Below, in pieces: positions 41,268 to 52,230 of a stretch of 64,000 nt of DNA (its first letter is position 1; every line of letters starts with the position of its first letter). This DNA is from Phallusia mammillata (lineage: Eukaryota; Chordata; Ascidiacea; Phlebobranchia; Ascidiidae). Under the pieces are notes generated by a model. That model worked only from the letters and a program-made list of their open reading frames with translations, did no database searches and was not told the DNA's origin. The stretch covers positions 1,416-65,415 of the forward strand of contig QLIY01000193.1 of assembly GCA_003260075.1 (NCBI GenBank). The letters run 5' to 3'. Both the position numbers and the translations under genes were made by a program.

Positions 41268-41853
41268 AAATACATTTTACAAAGAATATAAGGAATTTAC
41301 GAAAATGAGTTCGTTACTTTTTAAGAATAGGAACCACTGCTATAAAAGAATTTTTCAAAAGTTCCTTCAATGGGATTAAATCGCCGGAAAAGTCAAATAC
41401 CGAAGATCAAGCGTTTAATCCCTAACAAGATTAGGACGAAACTGTATCCAACATATGGAGACCGCTTCTCGCCGTCAATCGGCATTGTCTGTTAATTATT
41501 TTACGACATTCCACCACTTATCGCCAGGTTTATAACATCACAATGCAGATGTCACTTGTGAATCCATCCGGAACTATTAACTGTGACCAATCGGTTTCGC
41601 GTTCGATTGTTTAAGTTTTCGAACGATTTTGTGACGTCACAAGGAGTAGGGGGGCACAAACAAACATCGTATAATATTTGTGCTACGGTGTGTATAGAAG
41701 GTCGTATGTGCACACCGCGTTGTGACGCAATAGTAAATAAACATTCTAGAATGTTTTCCGCCTGTTAGTAATATTAGAAGAACGTGTTTGTTCGGTGTGA
41801 TTAACTTCTGCAAACACACAATGTAGAAAAATCAAGTTTGCTTTTTATCGACA

Positions 41854-42143
41854 TTTGCTTGAAAACAAAACTGCCAGTCAGCGTGCACATATTGAATACA
41901 TCATACTGCAGATGTTATCAAAATAAAATGATTTTTTATGTAGAAGTTATCTGGTGTTTTTTTTAGTCCGTATTTAGACTCTAACGCCCCCCCCCCTTTG
42001 CTTGAAAACAAAACTGCCAGTCAGCGTGCACATATTGAATACATTATATTGCAGATGTTATCAAAATAAAATGTTTTTTTTTGTTGTAGAAGTTATCTGT
42101 GTTTTTGTTTTTAATTTTTTTAAGTCCGTATTTAGACTCTAAC
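41854..42143 (+). repeat. direct repeat split by a C-tract (10 C at 41987-41996)
   Basis: Copies 41854-41986 and 41997-42143 both run from TTTGCTTGAAAACAAAACTG to TTTAGACTCTAAC. The second carries an extra T-rich insertion. Confidence 0.9.
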
Positions 42144-42201
42144 ATTCCATAAAGTTAAGATGAACATAAATTCAATACTGGTATCCACCCCGAAGCGTCT
42201 A

Positions 42202-42911
42202 CCCCCCCCCCTCACGGCACACTCATGTATAAATCACAGTACGCCAGGCCCATTGAAGGTATCGGTGTAACGCCTTTAATGGACCTGGCGTACTTATGCA
42301 CATTCTATAAATTAACGTTTACTTGAACGATGATGTCTTAATCACATTTCAGTTATGTTCTTCAACAATAACTGTGTTTGTTTCAAAAACTTTTCCAAAT
42401 GCTATTTATCGAAACGTCAGCGATTAATACACTGCACATATTTTGAACAATTATAAATGTTACATTTACTTAAGGACCAATTTAGAATGAATAATGTCAG
42501 CTTTTTTGTCTGTAAATCGTTTAAGAGCTTTCACCATGAGATGGCGCCCCCCCCCCCTATGCAGATTAGTGATCACGGCACACTCATGTATAAATCACAG
42601 TACGCTAGGCCCATTGACGGTTTCGGTATGATGCCTTCAATGGGCCTGGCGTGCTTATGCACATTCTATAAATTAACGTTTACTTGAACGACTTTATCTT
42701 AATCACATTTCAGTTATGTTTTTCAATAACAACTATGGTTGTTTCAAAAACTTTTCCAAATGCTATTTATCAAAACGTCAGCGATTAATACACAGTGCAC
42801 ATATTTTGAACAATTATAAATATTACATTTACTTAAGGACCAATTTAGAATGAATAATGGCAGGTATTTTGTCTTTAAGTCGTTGAAGACCTTTCACCAT
42901 GAGATGGCCCA

Positions 42912-42942
<31 letters not shown>

Positions 42943-42948
42943 TGTTGG
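42202..42948 (+). repeat. direct repeat of about 335 bp bounded by three C-tracts
   Basis: C runs at 42202-42211 (10), 42547-42557 (11) and 42912-42948 (37). Copies 42212-42546 and 42575-42909 begin TCACGGCACACTCATGTATA and differ by several percent. Each contains the hairpin annotated separately. Confidence 0.9.
42239..42293. other. hairpin-forming inverted repeat (possible structured RNA)
   Basis: GTACGCCAGGCCCATTGAAG pairs with CTTTAATGGACCTGGCGTAC around a 13-nt loop, and weaker pairing extends outward. The homologous copy at about 42600-42655 keeps the fold with a few changed bases. No expression evidence. Confidence 0.4.
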
Positions 42949-43871
42949 ACATATGTTTGTGGCAGGTGTACAATCTAAAAACTTTAAACAAACAGATATA
43001 AAGTATATTTATTACCTAATTGTTAACTAAATCAATTAAGCAGACATAAAAGTAAACATTGTGTTCAAAGCACATAAAATTCAATACTCTAAAACCTAAT
43101 AAGTTTTTACACAAACCAAGTCAACATTTACACAAAACAGTGTCAAATAGCTGTTAAATGTTTATAATGGCTATACAAGTCAGTTTTATTGCTTGTACTA
43201 GTGACGAGTAACCGTTGTTTGTCTTTTTATCATTTTATAACCCAAATGTCCCACTTACATATCTCATTTACAGTTAACGACCAGTGTATTGGCCATTACG
43301 TCACAGTGACGAAGTCGTTCGCGTGAGGTCACACAACGACGTCACAAAATTTATGACGACATAAACTTTTATCAATGAAATTACGCATAATGAACATTAT
43401 AATTAAGCATTTACATTATCAAGGACCAGTATTACAGTTAAAATTATCGTCAGTCATCCGTGACGATTTAGCGCTACGTAACAGTTTGTGACGTCAGCGT
43501 TATCAGGGAGTTTGTGTAAAATAGAAACAGATCGGATTTGAAATCGGTTTGTGGGCAATCAAAGTAACACGCGTTATCTTGTAAAAGTCGCGCGCAGCGC
43601 CATTGTGACATCACAGCGGGGCATTGTCGGCGTTCGTTGCGCCACAAATAAAACGCGCCATGGTTGGTGGAACCGTTGGGACGTGGGTGTAAGGGCCGGG
43701 GCGATTGGGTTACTCATCGTGAGAGCTGGCCGGGGTTCGAATTACCTGTGATATGATACCAGTAAGCTGTTCGTAGGCCTGGGAGGCAATTGTTCGAGTT
43801 CTCGCGGCTTTTTCGCGGTTTTTATCGGCGATCGAATGATCCATAATGCCTGTGCGGTTTTGAGGGATTAC

Positions 43872-45200
43872 TTATTCGTCATGTGAATGGGGCGGGTTTG
43901 ACATTTTGTTTGTGTGGTTGGAAAATAAAATAGGTAAATACGAGTTTGGATGCAAAGTTTGTGGTTTGGAATGTTTCAGCAAGAATATACAAGCTCTTTT
44001 TATTGTAAATTACATAGCTCCTGTTATTATTATTATTTACCTGACTATGGTAACATGTAAGCTGAATTATTTTTTACTATTTAACAACGCCTATAGATTC
44101 TTTCTCTATTGCAAGTTCAGTACAGAAAACAATTTTAAAGAAATTTAAAGAAAACGCTAAACCATTTTTACGTGTTAACTTGGATTTATCGGTCTGTAGG
44201 TTCCTTTCTCTAATGGAGCTACAGTACAGAAAACACATTTCCATAACAAAACAAAAATCACTAGTATTCAAATATCGCTTCGGCATAATTGAAGTAAAAA
44301 AAACACTAACAAAATTTCAATAAATGTAAACGACGTTTTACAACATTTTCAAAGTCGACATGTATCTATCAATGAAAGCACTGTACTTACCAAGTAATAC
44401 AACGTGGTAAAGGCTTTTAGGTCATTGGAATTTAACAAGCACTTGACCCAAAACTTTGCAGAGATAAAAATAGAAATATGTTCCCTTCAAAAAATCCACA
44501 ATGTCTGTCAAATTTTGGCATAAATATTTAGCTCCCCCCCCCCATTCGTCATGTGAATGGGGCGGGTTTGACATTTTGTTTGTGTGGTTGGGAAATGAAA
44601 CAGGTAAATAAGAGTTTGGGTGCAAAGTTTGTTGTTTGGAATGTTTCAGCAAGAATATACAAGCTATTTTTTGTTGTAAATTACATAGCTCCTGTTAATA
44701 TTATTATTTACCAGACTATGGCAACATATAAGATAAACTATTTTTTCTACTATTTTACAACGCTCTATTGCAAGTTCAGTACAGAAAACACGTTTCCATC
44801 ACAAAATACACCAAGTACAGAAATCCGAGTTTCTCATATTCGAAGAAAACGCTAAACCATTTTTACGTGTTAACTTGGAGTTATCGGTCTGTAGGTACCT
44901 TAACATGTTGCAAAAAACAAACAAACACTAGTATACAAATATCGCTTCGGCATAATTGAAGTAAAAAAACACGAGCAAAATTTAAACCCCCCCCCCGACG
45001 TTTTACAACATTTTCAAAATCGACTTGTATCAGTCAATGAAAGCATTGTACTTATCAAGTAACACAACGTGGTGAAGGCTTTTAGGTCATTGGAATTTAA
45101 CAAGCTCTTGACCCAAAACTTTGCAGAGATAAAAACAGAATTATGTTCCCTTCAAAAAATCCACAAGGTCTGTTAAATTTTGGCATAAATCTTTAGCTAG
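43872..45200 (+). repeat. long direct repeat (about 650 bp) with C-tracts at 44534-44543 and 44987-44996
   Basis: 43872-44533 is repeated by 44544-44986 plus 44997-45190. The second C-tract sits inside the second copy at a point where the first copy runs straight through (with a short extra segment), so there it replaces or spans a small gap and does not bound a duplication. Confidence 0.85.
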
Positions 45201-47287
45201 ATTGGACTTTATGTTAAATATAATACGCAATAAAGGGTTGATTTTACGCACTTATCCTAAAACTTAACAGTGAGGAAAATTAAGATATGGTCTCTTTAAA
45301 ACACCACGATGTCTTTTGAGTTTTGACATAAATCTTTTCTATGTTGCGAGATTAGTATTATGTGAACCATAATATGCAGTAAAAGATTGAGCCTCGACAC
45401 AGGTGCTATCTTTGTGTTCTCAGGCTTAAAGCTTAAACCGTAACGCGACCCAACTTGAAAGGCTTTGGATAAAATACCGGGCATTCTCAATGATCACAAA
45501 AGCCGTGTAGCAGAGGCTGTCCCTAGCTCGTTGAAGACAAAGCATGAAACGTTTGGTAAACTCATCAAATTAGGTTGACAAAATAAACAGGAATTTTCGC
45601 ACGGGATAGCTGTCGGAAGTTGTGAAGACGCCTGAGTGCGCACTGCAGTGCTTCAACCCGTTTGTGACGTCATAGAGATAATGGTTCCGCAGTTTAAGGT
45701 GGTGTTGCTACAACGAAATCGGTAAAGCGCGACGGTTAGGGGAAGTTTTTTTCCGTGGCCTTAACTTCACTCGTAAGGTCATCTGTTTTGACATTACGTG
45801 TCTCTTCTGTTGAACCAATAAGGCAATGACTTTTCCGTCTTACGCGTCGATAATTAATTTACCCCCAAACCTAGAGGGTTGAATCACAGCAGCATTGTGA
45901 CGTAAGAATGGTTGCGCGCGCTACGCTGATAGCATCAAAGGATTATGAAAGTATTCACCCAGACAGGAGATATTTCACACTTTGCTTTGAGAGAACTTTC
46001 TCCGTAAGCGGGATTGATGGTGCAGGGATTAAGCGAAACAACTGGCCGTGTGACATCACAATTAATTTCGAACGTCGAAGGCATTGTCTGCATAAGCGAT
46101 ACGCAAACGCCATTCTGATTCATCAGTAGGGGGCTTAGGAAGGGAGGTGAAGGTCCAAAGTTGGGTCTAGGAGAGGGGGGCTTGAAGGGCCAGGAAACCG
46201 CCTTAGGACGGGGTTTGCAGTTAGGCGTGAAGGCATCAGTCTGCTTCGAGCGTGCGAATTGATCATCAAATAGGTTGACGCGACTAAAGAACAAAGAGTT
46301 GTGACTTCACAATGGGAATCGCGCTCACGACGCGATGCCATTCGTAAGCTTTTTCAAACTGACGACGTATTCGAACAAATATTCGCTGTTTACCCCCGAT
46401 TGGGTGAAATCTTGACTAAGCACGGTTGCCTGTTTGTGAAGGCTTAATTTTTGGGTCGGGTTTATTTGCAAGTGGCTTAGAGAAGCGCTATAGGTGGTAA
46501 CCTGTTGATGAAGCGGAATTTTGTATTTTAAAGTCTGAATTCTAGGCTGGTTAGCAAACAGTTTTCAAATTTGAGTCAGTAAAATGATATGTGAATGCCT
46601 TCGTATCAGTTCGCGTGTTTGTTGTCAAAAAATACGAGAAAAATAAGCACAAACCAGTTGTTTATGATTTTGCAAGCTGACAGTTGTGCAAACAAAATCG
46701 ATTTAAAAAAAATGTTGAATGTTGTGCCCCATGTTTTGTAATCTCAAAGTGATTATTTAGAAAGCTAGGTCTTGGGTACTTTGCACCTGTTTAAACTAAT
46801 AATATGCCAATGCAACTACCGAGGACAATATAAATTTATTTACAGATTTTGAAATTAAATGGAGAAAAATAGAAGACAAAGTAAAGCATAATAGTGTATA
46901 TATGCATACAGAGTAAATCATTTTGTATTCTATACAAAGTATTAAACAAACAACAATCACGACAAATAATTGATAATTTTGTAACTCAAAATTTAGGTCT
47001 TGAAATTACACACAAAGAACCTGGGTTAGCATTAACGTTTTACCCAGATCAGTAAAGATCGTTTCAACAATATGCGCGGCCAATTTGGAAGCGTTTGAAA
47101 CGACTTTTGTTTGCAAAGCGAGCTTGAACTGCAGATAGAAATGCGAAGGGAAAATCGTAAAACTACTTTGAACAATGGCGCGATGGCCTCTTTGTTTATT
47201 TAGCTTTCTGACTTGGTGCTTGGGGCATTGTGACGTGTAAACCGTATTCTAGAACGCGTAATCTGCTTGTTCAAACAATCGGCTGAT

Positions 47288-47517
47288 TAGTGAGACGAAT
47301 ATTCGTGTGTGGGTTACTCTCTTGGGGTGGGTGGGGCAATGTCTCAATGGGGTAACGTCTGGGGCAAAAAAGGAGATTTTGTGGTGGACTTGGGCGAAAC
47401 CCCCCCCCCTAGTGAGACGAATATTCGTGTGTGGGTTACTCTCTTGGGGTGGGTGGGTCAATGTCTCAATGGGTTAACGTCTGGGGCAAAAAGGAGATTT
47501 TGTGGTGGACTTGGGCC
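47288..47517 (+). repeat. direct repeat split by a C-tract (10 C at 47400-47409)
   Basis: Copies 47288-47396 and 47410-47517 contain GAGACGAATATTCGTGTGTG. They differ at a few bases. Confidence 0.9.
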
Positions 47518-48848
47518 TATAGGAACGCTTGTTTCTAAACAGCGATTTTTAAAAATAAACATTTACGCAAGACCGAGCGTAAAGGCGTTCTAAAACAATG
47601 ACACAATGTGACGTCATAGATGAACTTGGCGTGAATGAATGATTGATTGTTTTAAATATAAACAAAGTCGGAAAGTTTATTTTTAGTATTAAACCGGCAA
47701 AACATTACCATAAAAACCAAAACCATGCACTTGCTAAAGAAAAAGTCCATTTGTTTTTATAGTTTAAATATACAACATTTCCCATAGAGAGAAATAATTT
47801 AATCAGAAAATATATTTCTAACTTCACATAATACCTTGTTGGACAAGAATTTTCATTACCTCGTTGAAAACGTAATCGGATCAAACCTGTGTTACGTAAA
47901 CAATACCCCATTATTACTCCACCCAATTGTTGCTGCGATTCACATTCCGTTCCAAACACAATAGAATTGAAATACGATGTTATAATATTGTTGTGTCTGC
48001 ACCTATTTTGTCCCAAGGATATTGATTTATTACATTATCGCGCAAAGGCTTAGTACCGAATAAGGCTCCTTTAAATCGAATCTTAAAGCTGATTTCTTAA
48101 CGTAATTTAAACATTAAAACGGTACAGTTTTGTTAAACCACAAGTAAAATGTCAAAAATCGAGTTACTAGTAAGAGATTTGTAGAGATTTGCATACATTC
48201 ACAACTTGGGAAATGTTATTTCCAGGTTAATATGAGTAGACACTCTTACAAAGAACAAATATATTTCGCCAAAAAAGCATCTTTAGAGTCTTATTCAAAT
48301 AGAATCATAATAAGTTTGGTACATTCTTGTTGCAAAGAGTGACTATATTCTAGCGGTATTATTCTGACTGACAAAAGCTGTCTCGGCTGGATTCCAAAAT
48401 GATTCGGAATGTTTACTGTCGGTGACGATTGTGTGCCGTTTATGACGTCACCATCCGAGTGCCGGGTAACAGCTGCGCATGCGCCTTGTTCGAAGTGCGA
48501 GAAATTAATTAAAATGGTCGCGATGTCAAAATTTTGTTGGCCAGGGGTTCGTGGCATAGTAATCAATCGCGTATCGGCGAGGATTGTACGAGATAATACG
48601 GAAATGGCCCGCACCCGTTTGTTACGTCACGCAGGAATAAATTCGAAAGGAAATATGGTGAGCCGGACGCGTTAAAGGATTTTCAAACTGATTCTACCCT
48701 TGATCAAAGATTATGAATCTTTTAAACCGGTAACGTTCGGTTTCTATTTGGGCCATTGTTGAGTCACAAGAGATTTGCAAAGCTGAATAATAATTTCACA
48801 TGAAAAGTGTCAGACATTAAGATTGTATTAATGATGAAAACAACCTCC

Positions 48849-49017
48849 AAAATAGATGTAAAAAGCGGCATGCTTTATTGTTCAAACGTTTCAGCAAATG
48901 TTCATACCATCATCAGTTATATGAGCATTTGCCGAAACGTTTGAACAATAAAGCATGTCGCTTTTCACGTTTATTTGAGCCTTTTCACGTTAACTTATGA
49001 ATATATCCGTACATAGT
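48849..49017. repeat. palindromic MITE family, copy 3 (complete arms)
   Basis: The left arm 48849-48905 and right arm 48921-48976 are reverse complements over about 55 bp with few mismatches, around CCATCATCAGTTAT. The right flank AACTTATGAATATATCCGTA matches the outer part of the copy at 61005. Confidence 0.82.
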
Positions 49018-50889
49018 GTTCCAAAGATTGTATCAAATATCTATAAATTTTACACATTTTGTTTCAAGTCAAGACATTTATGCAACTTTCAAAAATGTTT
49101 TTGCGCTGAAAAACTAGTCGTTTCGTATATTTTTTATTCGTGACTTTGTGTATACAGAGCGCACGTGTTAGCCCTAATTACTGACAACCAATAATTTGTG
49201 TCGTAATTGTTACGTCACAGGCATCGAGCAGAGAACATCTGGGGGTGATTACGATTTGGCACTTTTCGAATCCAGCCATTGTCCAAGCTAATTGTCTGAC
49301 AGCAGCAGGACTGTCACTGAAAACCGATACAGCTGAAATCTGCTAGGAAAAATGTTGTTGTTGTGCTTGAACAGTAAAAGGGCCAATTGCACCCTAGATA
49401 GTGCGAGTCAGTTTACACTACAGTGCTGCTTCGTTGAAATAATTTTATAAAAAGAGTCCTTCAAAATGTCAAAAAAGGATATTGGGCGTAGACAGAAAAA
49501 AAGTTGTATTTAGGGTCAAAACATATGAGAATACTTCACAGTAAGTGATGCGAAAATTGGGTGTACAGCTAATTTTAAAACAGGGCGCCAAAACAGAAAT
49601 ATATTTCTTTGTAATGTACCGACAAAACCGTCTCATTTTACAGCAATAACTGCCATTACATGCATGACCACCCAATCCGTCTATCCTACAAAAATCCTCT
49701 CAAGGCAAAACCGATTATTACGTATCAAAGTCGCGCGGTGGGGGGTTGTCGCATGACGTCATCGTCGAATTATGTTTCGAGACGTCATAGATGATCGAGC
49801 ACCCCTGACGCAAGCGCAATGAGTTCAAAAAATGCTCACTCGGCACATGCATGTACATATTTCGCTTATACAAGTGTTAGGGCCAATTTAGTGGTAAATC
49901 TTTTTCAAGTAAGTCAGTTCCCTTCGCCTAGTTTGTTTGGTTAGGGGAGAAAATTTAGGGCACAATGGTGGCGAAAACTCGTTCGTGTTGTCTCAACGAG
50001 CGCAGAGGCAAAAAAGGGAAGAAGGCGCCTTTATTGGACAACAATCATGGCAGTGTGATGAAACAGAACCCGTTGAAGAGCTTCACTGACTGCTGCTGTT
50101 TTTTGAAGGGTGCTGTGTCGGTGAGGTCAGGGCTTCTGAAGAACCAATGATTCGCTTAAGTCAACAAGAACTGAATAACTGCCAATACTTGGGTAGTAGA
50201 TAGAGGGAGAAACGTGGTTGCTAGTTACAAAGTCGTTTTAATACTTCGTTTGCAGTTAGAGCGTATATTGACGAGGCCGTATAGTTTATATAGCCGTTCA
50301 GCCGTTTATACGTGATAGAGTGCAACAGTTAAATATTAGTTAGTATAGTTTGTGACAAATTGTTTGTGTTCTTTGGATTAAACAATTATTAAAAGCACGA
50401 TTATGTCAGATCAGAAATAAACTTGACATTTTTTGGGATATATAGGATCGCCATTTTACAAGACTGTTAGTTCCTTTTTATGATTTTTGTCATGAAATAA
50501 TCTAATATTTTATTGTTGGGTACTTTGTTCATGTATTTTTATTTTGGTAAGATTTGCACCTTGTTTTATTTATAACTGCGATTTAATTTTACACTTTTGA
50601 CAAACTTTTCAGAGTTATCGTTTAATGTAAATCATTTTGTCACAAATATATACATATGTTCAAAACTTTTGCGTAATATACTAGAACTAAGAATGACTTC
50701 AGAAAAAAAATCCTGTTGGGATTCGTCAGGACAAGCAAAGATATGATTGTATTCGCTGTCATCGAAGCAGAAAATCGATGAGAAAGTTATCAAATTGCGT
50801 TATTGGATATTTTTCGTGTTCTGTCCAGGGAGCAGCCAATCAATTCCCATTTTTTGCGTGACAATACCGTCTCAAGCGATTCGTAACTT

Positions 50890-51126
50890 TGCCAAATTAC
50901 AAAACAAACAATGGCGCACGTTTCAAAAAATACTCTTTGTGATGTCACATCGATTATTATCTAAAAAGAGGCCTTTCTGTGACGTAATAGTGTCGTAGAA
51001 TGCCCCCCCCCCTTTGCCAAATTACAAAACAAACAATGGCGCACGTTTCAAAAAATACTCCTTGTGATGTCACATCGATTATTATCTAAAAAGAGGCGTT
51101 TCTGTGACGTAATAGTGTCGTAGAAT
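50890..51126 (+). repeat. direct repeat split by a C-tract (10 C at 51003-51012)
   Basis: Copies 50890-51002 and 51013-51126 run from TTTGCCAAATTACAAAACAA to AATAGTGTCGTAGAAT and are nearly identical. Confidence 0.9.
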
Positions 51127-51399
51127 AAGTAAAACTCTCCTGGCTAAATGGACATAGGTGATATGGAGTTGTAGACTGATGCTATCTCTGCCTAGTTTTG
51201 TTGGCATAACGTCAGTGGAGCAAACAGCCTGTTTGACATGTTGATTTTGCGTGTCCAGGGAGTAGAAAGACGAGATAGAAAAATTGTCAGACATCCAATG
51301 TCTGGTTTTTACTGCTCCGGCGTTCTGAGCGGTAAAAAGTGTGCTGAAAGATTGGTTTTGATGTTAGACTATCAAATTCATAGCTCAAAGCAATTTAGG

Positions 51400-52220
51400 A
51401 GTCCATATTAAATTTAATGTCTTGCGCGAACCGGAAAACTTCAAATGGTGTGGATTGGTATTTATGCCAAACAAAACTTTTTACTTTGAAGTGGTTAAGG
51501 TTTTCTTTACGTAGTTCTGAAGTTTACTGGTTATCCTTAATGAATACATTTTATTTCTTAGCATACTGTGAAAGTTTTTTACGAATTTATAATTTACCGT
51601 TTATTCAGTAAGTTGATACATATCATTGTCAAAAAAATGTATTTGCGCAGTGTCATGCAGAACTGGTTCAAACAGTTGGTCCGTATATCTGTGTCCATAA
51701 ATAAGTACATGTAATTGTCAAATTGGCCATTTTGGTGGCAGTTTAATCAATAAACAGAACAACCCCAGAAATTACACTGAATCTGGCGGCATTTTTAAGT
51801 TTATTTTACCGGGAAAAGTTTTAATATTCTTTGTTCACTATAACTAATCAGCTGTATTATTTTTTGCAGAAATTATATTTATTAAACACAAAACCCCCCC
51901 CCCAGTCCATATTAAATTTAATGTCTTGCGCGAACCGGAAAACTTCAAATGATGTGGATTGGTATTTACGCCAAAACAAAACTTTTTACCTTGAAGTGGT
52001 TAAGGGTTTCTTTACGTACTTCTAAAGTTTATTGGTTAAATTTTATTTCTGAGCATACTGTGAAAGTTTTTTACGAGTTTATAATTTACCGTTTATTCAG
52101 TAAGTTGATACATATCATTACTGTCAAAAAAATGTATTTGCGCAGTGTCATGCAGAACTGGTTTAAACAGTTGGTCCGTATATCTGTGTCCATAAATAAG
52201 TACATGTAATCCCCCCCCCC
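51400..52220 (+). repeat. direct repeat with C-tracts at 51894-51903 and 52211-52220
   Basis: 51400-51719 and 51904-52210 are copies ending AAGTACATGTAAT. After the first copy the sequence continues TGTCAAATTGG; after the second a 10-C run leads straight to 10 bases before the FLRT-3 start codon. Confidence 0.9.
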
Positions 52221-52230
52221 ACTGTTCGCC

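Larger units (their letters stand above)
36727..52230. other. 15.5-kb interval with no recognised gene, between divergent FLRT-2 and FLRT-3
   Basis: Both flanking receptor genes point outward, so both 5' regions lie here. I see no exon with a known domain. It holds C-tract repeats from 41.85 to 52.2 kb, a hairpin repeat at 42.2 kb, palindromic MITEs at 41.2 and 48.9 kb, and TGACGTCA at 38665, 39986, 41632, 43489, 45665, 47609, 48443 and 49754. GC-richer islands around 43.3-43.8, 45.6-46.3 and 48.4-48.7 kb have open frames without domains and are candidate regulatory DNA. Confidence 0.55.

Noticed and set aside
43700..43760. B-box-like GGGGTTCGAATTACC
   Set aside because: There is no matching A-box at tRNA spacing and no foldable acceptor stem.
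46135..46341. Short frames around 45.9-46.3 kb as possible exons
   Set aside because: No domain, no consistent splice pairs, and frames open on both strands.
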